Below, piece by piece: positions 9,283 to 20,844 of a DNA stretch of 64,000 nt (the stretch's first letter is position 1; each line of letters begins with the position of its first letter). The notes below the pieces were generated by a model that was given only the letters and a program-made list of their open reading frames with translations, was not told the origin of the DNA and made no database searches. The DNA lies in assembly GCF_017487345.1 (NCBI RefSeq), contig NZ_CP062006.1, positions 62,001 to 126,000 on the forward strand. The letters run 5' to 3'. The position numbers and the translations under genes were made by a program. The DNA is from Brevundimonas pondensis. Its GTDB lineage: Bacteria > Pseudomonadota > Alphaproteobacteria > Caulobacterales > Caulobacteraceae.

Positions 9283-10196
9283 CCCGTCACTTCCTTGATA
9301 TTCATCGTCTCGACGCCGCCGACCTGCGCGCCATCCTGGACGACGCCCACGCCCGCAAGCAGGCGCGCAAGGGCTGGCCGCAGGGGCGTCCCGACGCCGA
9401 CGCGCCGGGCAAGGATCGCGTCCTGGCCATGATCTTCGAGAAGAATTCGACGCGCACCCGCTTCAGCTTCGACGCGGCCATTCGTCAGCTGGGCGGCTCG
9501 GCCATCATCGCCACCGCCTCGGACATGCAGCTGGGCCGCGGGGAGCCGGTCGAGGACACGGCCAAGGTCCTGTCGCGCATGGTCGACGCCGTGATGATCC
9601 GCGCCAACAACCATGAGGATGTCGAGCGTTTCGCCCGCGTCTCAAGCGTGCCGGTGGTCAATGGTCTGACCGACCGCAGCCACCCGTGCCAGATCCTGGC
9701 CGACCTGCTGACGATCGAGGAGCATATGGGCCCGGTGACGGGCAAGACCATCGCCTGGGTCGGCGACGGCAACAACGTCTGCCACAGCTTCATGCACGCG
9801 GCGGCCAAGTTCGGCTTCCGTCTGAATGTGGCCTGCCCGGCGGAATACCACCCGGATCTGCGCGATCTGGAGAAGGGCGGCGCCTACGTCCACCTGACCT
9901 CCGACCCGCGCGAGGCCGTCGCTGGCGCCGACGTCGTCGTCACCGACACCTGGGTGTCGATGGGCGATCAGGACTATGAGGCGCGCCTGGCCGCCTTCGA
10001 GCCCTATACCGTCGACGAGGCCCTGATGGAGCTGGCCAACGCCGACGCCGTCTTCCTGCACTGCCTCCCCGCGCACCGCGGCGAAGAGGTGACGGACGCC
10101 GTCATCGACGGCCCGCAGTCCCTGATCTGGGACGAGGCCGAGAACCGCATCCACGCCCAGAAGGCCGTCTTGGCTTGGTGTTTCGCAGGCGACTGA
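9279..10196 (+). CDS. argF: Ornithine carbamoyltransferase
   Basis: Joins carbamoyl phosphate to ornithine to give citrulline. The protein has 305 residues. Diagnostic motifs: the carbamoyl-phosphate loop [17 protein letters not shown], the HPCQ motif in [21 protein letters not shown], and the ornithine-side [10 protein letters not shown]. The start is TTG, overlapping the preceding gene's stop (TTGA), with no good ribosome site. Translation therefore probably depends on coupling to the inserted upstream gene. It is followed by hairpin terminators. Confidence 0.93.
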   Translation: MTRHFLDIHRLDAADLRAILDDAHARKQARKGWPQGRPDADAPGKDRVLAMIFEKNSTRTRFSFDAAIRQLGGSAIIATASDMQLGRGEPVEDTAKVLSRMVDAVMIRANNHEDVERFARVSSVPVVNGLTDRSHPCQILADLLTIEEHMGPVTGKTIAWVGDGNNVCHSFMHAAAKFGFRLNVACPAEYHPDLRDLEKGGAYVHLTSDPREAVAGADVVVTDTWVSMGDQDYEARLAAFEPYTVDEALMELANADAVFLHCLPAHRGEEVTDAVIDGPQSLIWDEAENRIHAQKAVLAWCFAGD

Positions 10197-10219
10197 AGCC
10201 GCCTGCGAAAGGTCCTAAC

Positions 10220-10245
10220 GCCTCGCCCGCGGGGCGAGGCTGTTT
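10220..10245 (+). terminator. Terminator after argF
   Basis: A perfect stem gcctcgccc / gggcgaggc is followed by tgttt. A second inverted repeat (tcgcaggcg at about 10184, cgcctgcga at about 10200) overlaps the argF stop. Confidence 0.55.
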
Positions 10246-10292
10246 GAGGGCCGTATGCCTGCCTCCCGCATCATCAGGGAAGGCCGCCCGTC

Positions 10293-10505
10293 TCAGTAGG
10301 GCGTGGGGAGGGGTCGCCCGCTCAGGGTCGAGGCCAGGTGGATCAGCAGCAGGAAGGTCAGCGCCCCTGCCACCAGCATGATGAAACGCCACGGCATCAT
10401 GCGTGGACCCTTCGACAAGTCCGGCGGACGGGCGCCGCGCCAGCCGGAAAAGACGGCGACGGCGATCGTGGCGGCCAGAAGGGTCAAGGTCAGCGAGGGG
10501 CTCAT
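10293..10505 (-). CDS. Small two-TM membrane protein
   Basis: Hypothetical protein of 70 residues with two hydrophobic segments (residues about 4-20 and 40-62) flanking a basic loop with GARPPDLSKGPR. This looks like the short conserved alphaproteobacterial double-membrane-span proteins. No function is assigned. It is convergent with argF and divergent from podJ. Confidence 0.6.
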   Translation of the reverse strand: MSPSLTLTLLAATIAVAVFSGWRGARPPDLSKGPRMMPWRFIMLVAGALTFLLLIHLASTLSGRPLPTPY

Positions 10506-10727
10506 GGCGAGGGCAGGTGGCGCCTGGGGCGTCGCTCCGCAAGGCGGAAATCCGCGAGAAGATGAATCTAAACGCGACGTTAACCATGCCGGCGTGAAAA
10601 GCGGCTGGTCGCGATCAAGCGTTGCGGGCGATTCTCTCGTCTCAGGCGCCAGATATTGCGGTTAACGACACGTTTACACGCTTGATCTGGAGCGGTAGCG
10701 TCCCACAAAGACTCGGGAGGCGAATCA
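10506..10727 (+). promoter_or_regulatory. podJ promoter region with four GANTC sites and CtrA-like half-sites
   Basis: GANTC occurs at 10564-10568, 10630-10634, 10710-10714 and 10722-10726, i.e. four in about 165 bp of a GC-rich background. TTAACCAT at 10580-10587 matches a CtrA half-site, and a second GGTTAA lies near 10658. In Caulobacter podJ is controlled by GcrA/CcrM, DnaA and CtrA, and this region fits that scheme. Confidence 0.5.
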
Positions 10728-13553
10728 GTGAGCGCAGCAGCGCCGTGGAGCGTGAAGGGGATCGACCCCAAGGCTCGCGAGATCGCCAAGGACCTTGCGC
10801 GTCGCTCCGGCATGACGCTGGGCGAGTGGCTGAATTCCATGATCATGGACGAGCCGGACGAGGACGAGGGCGTCACGCCCCTGCCGCGCCGCACGCCCAT
10901 TCCCGATCCCTATGACCGTCGCAGCCGCTCGCGCCGTCTGGACGACGTCTATGGCTACGAGGACGATCGCGCGGGTCGGATCGGCGCCTCGCTGGAGGTC
11001 ATCGCCGAGCGTCTGGAGGCCGTCGAGCGCCGATCGACCGTCGCCATCCAGGGTGTGGATCAAGCCGTGGCCGGTCTGGTGCGCCGGCTGGAGAAGCAGG
11101 ACGAGATCGGCCTGGGCTATGCCCGCCGCATCGACGACATCGCTGATGAGTTGCGCGAGGGTCACAAGCGCCTGCGTCGTTTCGAGCAGGAAGCGGGTCC
11201 AAGGACCGAGGAGGGCTTTGCTCGACTGGACGCCGCACTCGGCGCCGTCTCCAGCCGTCTGTTCGACCTGGATGAGCGTCAGCGCAACACCATCGGCGAG
11301 TTGCGCGCGAGGATGGAAGTGGCGGAAGCCGCCGCCGGCCCCGGTCCTGGAACCGAGGTTCTGGCTCAGGTGGGCTTGCGTCTGGACGAGGCGCAGGAGC
11401 GCACTTCGGAAGCCCTGAAGGGGCTGGAGCGGTCGTTCGCCGCCCTGGATCTGCGCCTGCGCGACGCCGAGGGCCGCATCGAGCCGGAACATGCTCGCGA
11501 GGCCGCGCGCTTCGAGAAGCTGGCCGAGACCCTGACCCGTCAGGTCGAAGGCAGCCGCGTCGAGATGATGCGGCGTCTCGACGTGGCCGAAACCGAGGGG
11601 CGGGTGGATCGCATCGAACGCGCCCTGGCCGCCGTCGGCGACCAGACGCGCGCCGCCGAGCAGCGCTCGGCCGACGCCGTGGAGGCCATGGGCCGCGAGG
11701 TTCTGCGCATCGCTCAGAACCTGAACCAGCGCGTCGAGAAGGTGGAAGCCGACGGCGCCGCTACGGGCGTCGAGGCCCTCGGCCGCGAACTGAACGAGAA
11801 GCTGGATCGTGAACTGCAGCGCCACGTCCAGGCTGTGGATCAGCGCATCACCCGATCCGACGACCAGCATGCTCTGGCGCTTGAACGACTGGGCGGCGAG
11901 ATCACCCGCATTTCGGATCGTTTAAGCGAACGCATCGCCCAGTCGGAGCGCCGTTCGGCCCAGGCCCTGGACGATATCGGCCGACGTCTCGCCGAGACCG
12001 CCGACAAGAGCGAGCAGCGACATGAGCGCGCTTCGGGCGAACTGGGCGAACGGATGCGTCAGAGCGAGGAGCGCACGGCGCGACTCCTGGCGGAAGCCCG
12101 CGACAGCATCGAGCAGCGCGAGGCTCGCGCCGTCCGTCGGGAAACTCCGCTGGAAAGCCCTGAACCGGCTCCATGGAGTCCGGCCGAGAGTCCGAGCGGC
12201 GACTGGCGCGCCGCTGCTTTCGCCGATCCGGTCGATGACATCTGGTCTGACGACACCCTGGGCGGGGTGCTGGACGCCGCGCCCTTCCCCACCCCGCTGG
12301 TCAGTGACCCGGAGCCGGTCTTCGCCGATCCGCTGGACGCGGAACTAAACGCCGTCGCCGAGAGTACGCAGGCTGAGGCGTCGCCTAGCGCCCTGTTCGG
12401 CTCTTCGCCGGAACGGGCCCGGTTTGGCGCGGTGTCGATCGATCTCGACGAGGGGGTCGAGCCGGCGTTCGACGAGCCGATGGGCGACTTCGGCGGCGCT
12501 GATGTGCGGGACGTCCTGACCGGGGGCCCCTCGAGTGCGGGCGGGTTGCCGCCGCTTGTAGACGGACCGGACGACGAGGAAGAAGACGGCTTTTCAGCCG
12601 ATATCGACTTTATCGACCCGGCGGCGCTGAAGGCCGGCGCGGCGGCGGGCCGGGCGTCGACTCGCGACACCCTGGACGCGGCTCGCGCCGCCATGACTGG
12701 CGCCGAGGAGGCGCCGCGGAAGGGCTTTGGTCTGAAGCGTGGCGGCAAGTCCAAGCTGCAGGAACGTTTGGACAAGCAGGCTCGTCGCGAAGGCTCGACC
12801 ATGCGCAAGACCCTGGGCGCCATGGCTGTGGCGGCCCTGGCCACGGGCGGCGGCTACGCCTCGCTGCAACTGGCCGAGGGTTCGGGCCTGGTCCTGCCGG
12901 ACATGGCGACCCTGACGGGCGGGGCGCCGGCGCCTGAAACGACCGAAGCCCCGATCGCCGCCGTAGCGCTCAACGCGACGCCGACCGAAGCCGTGCCGTC
13001 GCCCGATGTGGCGGCGACCGAGGGAGCGGCGCTCTATACGCGCGGCGTGTCGTTGATCGACAGCGGCGACGACAGTGGTCTGGAGTCGCTGAAACGTGCG
13101 GCTGATCTGGGTTATGGCCCGGCGCAGATGCGTCTGGCCGGTCTCTACCAGGAAGGCGGCGCCGGTCTGACGCCCGATCCGGCGGAGGCGCGCGCCTGGG
13201 CGCGGCGCGCGGCCGAGGGCGGCGAGGCCCGGGCCATGCACTACTACGCCATGCAGCTATATGACGGTGAAGGCGGCGCGCGAAATCGCGCCGAGGCCTT
13301 GGTCTGGCTGAAAAAGGCGGCCGAGGCTGGACGGGTCGACAGTCAGTACAATGTCGCGCGCCTGTACGAGAAGGGCGACGAGGGCGTGGTTCCCAACGCG
13401 ACCGAGGCTTTCAAGTGGTACATGATCGCGGCCCGACGCGGCGACCAGCAGGCCTTGGCGGCGGTGCAGCGGCTGACGCCCCTGACCTCGGCCGAGACGC
13501 GCCGTGTCGCGCGCGAGGCCGCCGACGCCTTCACGGTCGAGCCGGTCGCGTAA
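10728..13553 (+). CDS. podJ: PodJ-type polar localization factor with Sel1 repeats
   Basis: Polar scaffold for pili, holdfast and flagellum development in Caulobacteraceae. The protein has 941 residues. The conserved N terminus (WSVKGIDPKAREIAKDLARRSGMTLGEW pattern) is followed by long coiled coil to about residue 470 and an acidic/Pro-rich linker. One TM helix lies at about 694-714 (GAMAVAALATGGGYASL), and periplasmic Sel1/TPR repeats span about 768-915 (AADLGYGPAQMRLAGLY, AAEGGEARAMHYYAMQLY, AAEAGRVDSQYNVARLY). GTG start with GGGAGG 7 bp upstream. Unlike C. crescentus PodJ, no C-terminal peptidoglycan-binding domain is visible after the repeats. Confidence 0.88.
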   Translation: MSAAAPWSVKGIDPKAREIAKDLARRSGMTLGEWLNSMIMDEPDEDEGVTPLPRRTPIPDPYDRRSRSRRLDDVYGYEDDRAGRIGASLEVIAERLEAVERRSTVAIQGVDQAVAGLVRRLEKQDEIGLGYARRIDDIADELREGHKRLRRFEQEAGPRTEEGFARLDAALGAVSSRLFDLDERQRNTIGELRARMEVAEAAAGPGPGTEVLAQVGLRLDEAQERTSEALKGLERSFAALDLRLRDAEGRIEPEHAREAARFEKLAETLTRQVEGSRVEMMRRLDVAETEGRVDRIERALAAVGDQTRAAEQRSADAVEAMGREVLRIAQNLNQRVEKVEADGAATGVEALGRELNEKLDRELQRHVQAVDQRITRSDDQHALALERLGGEITRISDRLSERIAQSERRSAQALDDIGRRLAETADKSEQRHERASGELGERMRQSEERTARLLAEARDSIEQREARAVRRETPLESPEPAPWSPAESPSGDWRAAAFADPVDDIWSDDTLGGVLDAAPFPTPLVSDPEPVFADPLDAELNAVAESTQAEASPSALFGSSPERARFGAVSIDLDEGVEPAFDEPMGDFGGADVRDVLTGGPSSAGGLPPLVDGPDDEEEDGFSADIDFIDPAALKAGAAAGRASTRDTLDAARAAMTGAEEAPRKGFGLKRGGKSKLQERLDKQARREGSTMRKTLGAMAVAALATGGGYASLQLAEGSGLVLPDMATLTGGAPAPETTEAPIAAVALNATPTEAVPSPDVAATEGAALYTRGVSLIDSGDDSGLESLKRAADLGYGPAQMRLAGLYQEGGAGLTPDPAEARAWARRAAEGGEARAMHYYAMQLYDGEGGARNRAEALVWLKKAAEAGRVDSQYNVARLYEKGDEGVVPNATEAFKWYMIAARRGDQQALAAVQRLTPLTSAETRRVAREAADAFTVEPVA

Positions 13554-13670
13554 CGAGACGCGTCGAAGCGGCGGCGGGGGTGGCGGTTCGTCGCGACGCT
13601 CGCTAAGACCAGAAGCCTGATCGCCTTTCCGGCGCTGTTCTGCGTTCCCTTCCAGCCGAAGGCGCGTGCC

Positions 13671-14594
13671 GTGGATATTTACCTGCCGATCGCCGAGGTT
13701 TCGGTGAACTGGCCGTTCCTGGTGATGCTGGGGGCGCTGGTCGGCTTTGTCTCGGGCCTGTTCGGCATCGGCGGGGGCTTCCTGATGGCGCCGGTCCTCG
13801 TCTTCATGGGCATCCCCCCGACCGTGGCCGTCGCCAGCCAGGCCAGCCACGTCGTCGCCTCCTCGACCTCGGGCGTGATCCGTTATTCGGGCATGAAGGC
13901 GGTCGACTACCGCATCGGCGGTATCATGGCCGTGGGCGGGGCGCTGGGGGCGCTCGCGGGCGTGGAGCTGTTCCGCTACCTGCGCCTGCTGGGTCAGGCG
14001 GATCTGGTTGTGGCCGTCTCCTACCTTGTCTTCCTCGGCGCCATCGGTTCGATGATGCTGTACGAAAGCCTGACGCAGATCCTGCATCGGGTGCGGGGCG
14101 AGACCCCGCCGCGCAAGGAACGTCGCCGCCCCATGTGGCTGTACGGCCTGCCCTTCCGCATGCGGTTCCCGCGCTCGGGCCTCTACATCAGCGCCATTCC
14201 GCCGTTTGGCCTGGGCGTCTTCGCGGGCGTCCTGTCAGCCATCATGGGGGTGGGCGGCGGCTTCATCCTGGTCCCGGCCATGCTCTATGTGCTGCGGATG
14301 CGGGCCAGCGTTGTGGTTGGCACCAGCCTGTTCCAGATCATCATCACCACGGCCATCACCACTATTCTGCAGGCCGGGCGCAACCAGACGGTGGACATCG
14401 TCCTGTCGACCATCCTGCTGCTGGGCGGGGTCGTGGGCGCCCAGTTCGGGGCCAAGCTGTCGGGCCGCTTCCGCGCCGAGGAGATGCGCGCGGCGCTCGG
14501 CCTGATCGTCCTGCTGGTCGGCATCCAGATGGGGCTGGAGCTGTTCGTGCGGCCCAGCGACCTCTTCCTGTTGGCGCCGGGGGTGGGGGACTGA
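13671..14594 (+). CDS. TauE/SafE-family sulfite/anion exporter
   Basis: Inner-membrane protein of 307 residues with about eight TM helices and the duplicated TauE motif: SGLFGIGGGFLMAPVLVFMGIP near the N terminus and SAIMGVGGGFILVPAMLYVL in the second half. The family exports sulfite, sulfoacetate or related anions. GTG start. Its stop overlaps the ATG of the TIGR02186-family gene by 1 bp, a pairing common in alphaproteobacteria, which suggests the two act together. Confidence 0.9.
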   Translation: MDIYLPIAEVSVNWPFLVMLGALVGFVSGLFGIGGGFLMAPVLVFMGIPPTVAVASQASHVVASSTSGVIRYSGMKAVDYRIGGIMAVGGALGALAGVELFRYLRLLGQADLVVAVSYLVFLGAIGSMMLYESLTQILHRVRGETPPRKERRRPMWLYGLPFRMRFPRSGLYISAIPPFGLGVFAGVLSAIMGVGGGFILVPAMLYVLRMRASVVVGTSLFQIIITTAITTILQAGRNQTVDIVLSTILLLGGVVGAQFGAKLSGRFRAEEMRAALGLIVLLVGIQMGLELFVRPSDLFLLAPGVGD

Positions 14595-15424
14595 TGTTCC
14601 AGGCCCTGCCGCCCGAACCCGCGCCCGTCGTCGCGCCCGCCCCCGCCCCGGCGCCGGGCGTCATCGAACGCTCGATCGCCACCGAGGGCGAGGTGCGCGT
14701 CGCCGCCGCCCTGACCGACGCCCAGGTCAAGGTCGACTCCAGCTTCCGCGGTGCCTCCATCGTCCTCTACGGCGCCGTGTTCAATCCGACCGACGTGCCC
14801 GCCGACGTGGTGGTGGTGGTGCGTGGTCCCGACGCCCCGGTGCGTCTGGTCAAGAAGACCCGCAACATGGGCGTCTGGCTGAACAGCCGCCCGGTCCTGT
14901 TCGAGGGCGCGCCGGGCTTCTACATGACCGCTTCGACCCGGCCCCTGTCGGACGTGGCCGACTTCGGCCAGCTGCGCCGGCTCGGCGTCGGCGTCGACCA
15001 CCTGCGCATCGACGCGCCGCAGGAAAGCCGCACGGTCACCCGCTATGGCGTGCGCGATGTGGTGGTCAGCCGTCTGGGCGAGAACTACCTGGACTGGCGC
15101 CGCGCCGTGATCCGGCTGAAGGAGGCGGCGGCCCTCTACAACACCGACCCCGACGGGGTGCAGTTCGTCGACAAGGGCCTGTTCCGCGCCGAGGTCGAGC
15201 TGCCCACCGTGGCCCCGACCGGCAAATACTACGCCGAGGTCTGGCTGTTTCAGGAAGGCGCGCCGGTCTCGGTCTCCAACCTGACCCTGACCGTCGAGAA
15301 GGTCGGGCTGGAGCGCGACATCTATGAGTTCGCCCACCGGCGGCCATGGTCCTACGGCGTGCTGTGCGTCATCCTGGCGGCGTTTACGGGCTATGCGGCG
15401 TCGCGGGTGTTCAGGAGTCGTTAG
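14594..15424 (+). CDS. TIGR02186 family transmembrane protein (TauE/SafE partner)
   Basis: Protein of 276 residues. An Ala/Pro-rich N terminus is followed by a beta-rich region with IVLYGAVFNPTDVPADVVVVVRGP and AEVWLFQEGAPVSVSNLTLTV, then one C-terminal TM helix (SYGVLCVILAAFTGYAASRV) and a basic tail. This is the layout of the alphaproteobacterial TIGR02186 / Alph_Pro_TM family. There is no biochemical function known; placement behind the exporter suggests an accessory periplasmic-facing subunit. Confidence 0.85.
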   Translation: MFQALPPEPAPVVAPAPAPAPGVIERSIATEGEVRVAAALTDAQVKVDSSFRGASIVLYGAVFNPTDVPADVVVVVRGPDAPVRLVKKTRNMGVWLNSRPVLFEGAPGFYMTASTRPLSDVADFGQLRRLGVGVDHLRIDAPQESRTVTRYGVRDVVVSRLGENYLDWRRAVIRLKEAAALYNTDPDGVQFVDKGLFRAEVELPTVAPTGKYYAEVWLFQEGAPVSVSNLTLTVEKVGLERDIYEFAHRRPWSYGVLCVILAAFTGYAASRVFRSR

Positions 15425-15426
15425 TG

Positions 15427-15467
15427 TCGCTATCGCGCGCCGCGCGGCGGCGCGCTGCTTGAGCGAC
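15427..15467 (+). repeat. REP-like palindromic repeat, copy 2
   Basis: It begins within three bases of the upstream gene's stop. It contains ctatcgcgcg, the cgccgcgcggcg palindrome and cgctgcttgag, shared with copies at 4802-4839 and 18951-18989. Confidence 0.65.
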
Positions 15468-15475
15468 GGGGGAAT

Positions 15476-15506
15476 GAAAAAGGGCGGCTCCTGCGAGCCG
15501 CCCTTT
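15476..15506. terminator. Bidirectional terminator between TIGR02186 gene and fadJ-like gene
   Basis: Perfect stem agggcggctc / gagccgccct with a short loop. On the minus strand it is followed by TTTTT (complement of 15476-15480), and on the plus strand by ttt. It serves the two convergent genes. Confidence 0.75.
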
Positions 15507-15531
15507 CCGTTTCAGTCCGAAGTCAGCCGGA

Positions 15532-17703
15532 TCAGGCCGCCTTCTTCTCCGGGGCGAAGCGGCCGTAGAAGGTTTCGCCCTTGGCGGCCATCTCGCGCAG
15601 CAGTTCCGGCACCTTGAAGCGATCGCCGTAGGTCGCGGTCAGGCGATCGGCGGTCTCGACGAAGGCTTTCAGGCCGGTCTGGTCGATCAGGGTGATCGGG
15701 CCGCCCGACCAGGGGGCGAAGCCCCAGCCCAGGATGGCGCCCAGGTCGGCTTCACGCGGGTCGTCGATGACGCCCTCGGCCCAGCAGCGGGCAACCTCGA
15801 CGGCCTGACGATACAGCAGGCGCGTCTTCAACTCATCGACCAGTTCCGGGGTCGAATCGTCGAACTTGACCGGAGCCAGTTCCGACAGACCCGTCCACAG
15901 GGTCTTGGGCTTGGTGTCATAGTCGTAGAAACCCTTGCCGTTCTTGCGCCCGTAACGACCGCCTTCGACCATCTTGGCGACGATGTCGGCGCCCTCGGCC
16001 GGGATATAGGCGTCGCCCAGGTCCAGCGCCGTCTGCTTGGCGATCTTGTAGGACAGGTCCAGAGCCACGTCGTCGTGCATCTCCAGCGGGCCGCGCGGCA
16101 TGCCGGTCATGCGGCCGACGTTGTCGATCAGGGCCGGGGCGTAGCCTTCCTCGAGCATGGCCATGCCTTCCATCAGGAAGGTGGAGAAGCAGCGCGAGGT
16201 GTAGAAGCCGCGGCTGTCATTGACCACGATCGGCGTCTTCTTGATCTTCAGCACATAGTCGATGGCCTTGGCGATGGCCGCCGGGCCGGTCTTCTCGCCG
16301 AGGATGATCTCGACCAGCATCATCTTGTCGACGGGCGAGAAGAAGTGGATGCCGATGAAGTCCTCGGGGCGCACGGATGCTTCGGCCAGACCGGTGATCG
16401 GCAGGGTCGAGGTGTTGGAGCCGAAGACGGCGCCTTCAGCCAATTGCGCCTCGGCGCGTTTGGTCACGTCGGCCTTGATCTCGCGGTTTTCGAACACGGC
16501 CTCGATGACCAGGTCCGAACCCTTGATCAGGTCATAGTCGGTGGTGGCGGTGACGAGAGCCAGGGTGGCGTCGAACTTCTCCTGGGTCATCTGGCCGCGC
16601 GACAGACGCTTCTTCAGCAGTTCCTCGACGTGGGCCTTGCCCTTGTCGGCGGCTTCCTGGGTCTGATCGATCAGGACGGTCTCGATGCCGGCCATGACCT
16701 GCACATAGGCCACGCCCGCGCCCATCATGCCGGCGCCCAGAACGGCGACCTTCTTGGCGTCCGACTTCGGCACGCCCGCCGGACGCACGGCGCCCTTGTC
16801 CAGTTCCTGCTTGGACAGGAAGAGGCTGCGGATCATGGCCTGGGCCTGCGGCGTCATCAGGGTCTTGATGAAGTAGCGGGTCTCGATGCGCAGAGCGGCG
16901 TCCATCGGCACCTGAACGCCTTCATAGACGGCCTTCATCAGGTTGGTCGCGGCGGGATAGTTGCCGTAGGTCTGCTTGCGGATCATCGCATTGCCGACCA
17001 GGAAGTTCTGGATGCCGGCCGGGTGGTAGGGGCCGCCGCCGGGTAGTTTGAAGGACTTGTCGTCCCACGGCTGTACGGCCTTGCCGCCGTTCTTGATCCA
17101 GGTCTTGGCGGCCTCGACCGACTGACCCTTTTCAGCGATCTCGTGGACGATGCCTGCGCCCTTGGCGTCGTTGGGACGGAAGGACTTGCCTTCGGTCATG
17201 GCCATCATGGCGGGCTGGACGCCGATCAGGCGCGTCAGGCGCTGGGTGCCGCCGCCGCCGGGGAAGAGGCCGACCTTGATCTCGGGCAGGCCCAGCTGGA
17301 TCCTGTTGTCGTTCTCGACCACGCGATAGTGGCAGGCCAGCGTCAGTTCCAGGCCGCCGCCCAAGGCCAGGCCGTTGATGGCCGCAGCCACGGGCTTGCC
17401 GCAGGTCTCCAGCGCACGCAGGGCGCCGTTCATCTTCCAGCCGGCGTCGTAGGCGTCCTGCAGGCTGGCGCCGCCGATCATGCCCCCGGCGATGTCGCCG
17501 AGGTCCGCGCCGGCGCAGAAGCCCGAAGCCTTGCCCGACGTCAGGACCGCGCCCTTGATGGCGTCGTCGGTCTTGATGCGTTCCACCAGCTGCGGGATCT
17601 CGGCCATGACGGACGAGGTCAGGGTGTTCATCGAGCGTCCCGGGACGTCGAAGGTGATCAGGGCGATGCCGTCGGCGTCGACGTCGATCTTGAAGTTTTC
17701 CAT
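15532..17703 (-). CDS. fadJ: 3-hydroxyacyl-CoA dehydrogenase / enoyl-CoA hydratase (FadB/FadJ-like)
   Basis: Bifunctional beta-oxidation enzyme of 723 residues. The N-terminal crotonase domain (to about 200) has an oxyanion-hole region [15 protein letters not shown] and [21 protein letters not shown]. The Rossmann HAD domain starts near 315 ([20 protein letters not shown]), followed by [33 protein letters not shown] and the C-terminal HAD domain. It lies 16 bp downstream of the thiolase gene in one operon. The symbol is by resemblance: subunit pairing as in FadA/FadB or FadI/FadJ cannot be decided from sequence. Confidence 0.92.
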   Translation of the reverse strand: MENFKIDVDADGIALITFDVPGRSMNTLTSSVMAEIPQLVERIKTDDAIKGAVLTSGKASGFCAGADLGDIAGGMIGGASLQDAYDAGWKMNGALRALETCGKPVAAAINGLALGGGLELTLACHYRVVENDNRIQLGLPEIKVGLFPGGGGTQRLTRLIGVQPAMMAMTEGKSFRPNDAKGAGIVHEIAEKGQSVEAAKTWIKNGGKAVQPWDDKSFKLPGGGPYHPAGIQNFLVGNAMIRKQTYGNYPAATNLMKAVYEGVQVPMDAALRIETRYFIKTLMTPQAQAMIRSLFLSKQELDKGAVRPAGVPKSDAKKVAVLGAGMMGAGVAYVQVMAGIETVLIDQTQEAADKGKAHVEELLKKRLSRGQMTQEKFDATLALVTATTDYDLIKGSDLVIEAVFENREIKADVTKRAEAQLAEGAVFGSNTSTLPITGLAEASVRPEDFIGIHFFSPVDKMMLVEIILGEKTGPAAIAKAIDYVLKIKKTPIVVNDSRGFYTSRCFSTFLMEGMAMLEEGYAPALIDNVGRMTGMPRGPLEMHDDVALDLSYKIAKQTALDLGDAYIPAEGADIVAKMVEGGRYGRKNGKGFYDYDTKPKTLWTGLSELAPVKFDDSTPELVDELKTRLLYRQAVEVARCWAEGVIDDPREADLGAILGWGFAPWSGGPITLIDQTGLKAFVETADRLTATYGDRFKVPELLREMAAKGETFYGRFAPEKKAA

Positions 17704-17719
17704 GGTCAGTCGCTCCCGA

Positions 17720-18925
<1,206 letters not shown>

Positions 18926-18950
18926 GAATGTCTCTCTTGCTTCTAGGGTC

Positions 18951-18989
18951 CCTATCGCTCGGCGCGCGGCGCCTCGCTGCTTGAGGGAC
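18951..18989 (+). repeat. REP-like palindromic repeat, copy 3
   Basis: cctatcgctcggcgcgcggcg followed by ctcgctgcttgagggac. Aligns over about 35 bp with copies at 15427-15467 and (inverted) 4802-4839. It lies in the 5' untranslated region of the thiolase gene. Confidence 0.6.
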
Positions 18990-19027
18990 GGGTCTGGAAT
19001 TGAAACTTGGTGCGTAGAAACCCGACG

Positions 19028-19043
19028 TTTACGTCAACGTCAA
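19028..19043 (-). promoter_or_regulatory. LiuR-like palindromic operator upstream of the thiolase operon
   Basis: tttacgtcaacgtcaa is an imperfect palindrome built on ACGT half-sites, similar to the TTTACGTnnACGTAAA motif described for the MerR-family regulator LiuR. On the minus strand it lies within a TTGACG (-35-like) to TCTACG stretch with 19-bp spacing, as MerR-type promoters have. This is a resemblance only. Confidence 0.35.
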
Positions 19044-19104
19044 GTAACAAGGCGCGTGAGGGCGTTGACGGACGGAGGAAGCGTCTCCGTCCGCCGCAGG
19101 TTCC

Positions 19105-20331
<1,227 letters not shown>

Positions 20332-20444
20332 GGGGCTCTCCTGAACAGCAGATGTCGCCCGTCAGAATGAAGCCTCGCCGCCCCGCGCGCGAGCCGAAAC
20401 CGCCCGCGACCGATCGTCCCGCGCGATTTCCCTGCGGAAGCGGC

Positions 20445-20473
20445 TTGAACCCGAGGGAAGGCGGCGATATACG
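20445..20473 (+). promoter_or_regulatory. Probable tRNA-Met promoter
   Basis: ttgaac at 20445-20450 and tatacg at 20468-20473 with 17-bp spacing, about 55 bp before the tRNA 5' end. Confidence 0.4.
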
Positions 20474-20526
20474 CACGCCTCTCGCGCCTCCAGGTCGGTC
20501 ACGGCCTCGCGAGAGGTCCCGTAAGG

Positions 20527-20603
20527 GGTTGGGTAGCTCAGATGGTTAGAGCGGTGGATTCATAACCCACAGGTCGGCGGTTCGATCCCGCCTCCAACCA
20601 CCA
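20527..20603 (+). tRNA. tRNA-Met (CAT), host of the integrated element
   Basis: 77-nt cloverleaf. The acceptor ggttggg pairs with tccaacc (one G-T). The D arm is gctc...gagc, the anticodon loop TTCATAA gives CAU, and the T arm is ggcgg ttcgatc ccgcc. The A discriminator is followed by an encoded CCA. A CAU tRNA could also be lysidine-modified tRNA-Ile2, but the stem sequences look like elongator Met. The 3' half (from 20559) is the attL core of the phage-derived element to the right. Confidence 0.92.
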
Positions 20604-20607
20604 CGGA
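20559..20607 (+). repeat. attL core, 49-bp direct repeat in tRNA-Met
   Basis: The 49 bp from ttcataaccc through ccaccacgga are identical to 31074-31122. The repeat runs from the anticodon loop to just past the CCA, so the tRNA remains intact on the left side. Confidence 0.92.
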
Positions 20608-20684
20608 ACGCTTTCAAAACAATCAGTTAGAGCGCTCTCCGTCAGGGAGCCGGTGCGCACAGACCGGAACGTATCGGGAAGATT

Positions 20685-20725
20685 GGGACCGCTCCGGGAC
20701 TCAATCCCCGGAATAGTCCCGAACC
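20685..20725. promoter_or_regulatory. Repeated arm-type sites near attL
   Basis: Three overlapping copies of a GGGAC-n4-TCC(G/C)-like unit occur: 20685-20698, 20696-20709, and 20707-20720 on the minus strand. The last is part of a 19-bp string (cccggaatagtcccgaacc, 20707-20725) repeated exactly at 30992-31010 near attR. Candidate integrase or Xis arm-binding sites. Confidence 0.5.
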
Positions 20726-20757
20726 ATGTTCCCGAGTCGTTCGTGCGCCAGAACGAC

Positions 20758-20789
20758 GAAAGCCCGCCCCGGCGAACCGGAGCGGGCCT
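20758..20789 (-). terminator. Terminator at the end of the lysis cassette
   Basis: An 11-bp GC stem with one mismatch and a cgaa loop (20763-20788) lies between the o-spanin stop and attL. On the minus strand it is followed by TTTCG, a modest T tract. Confidence 0.5.
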
Positions 20790-20844
20790 GAATAGCGGAA
20801 CCTGAGGGCTCGACGCTGGAAGGGGGTCGTTCAGACCGATACCC

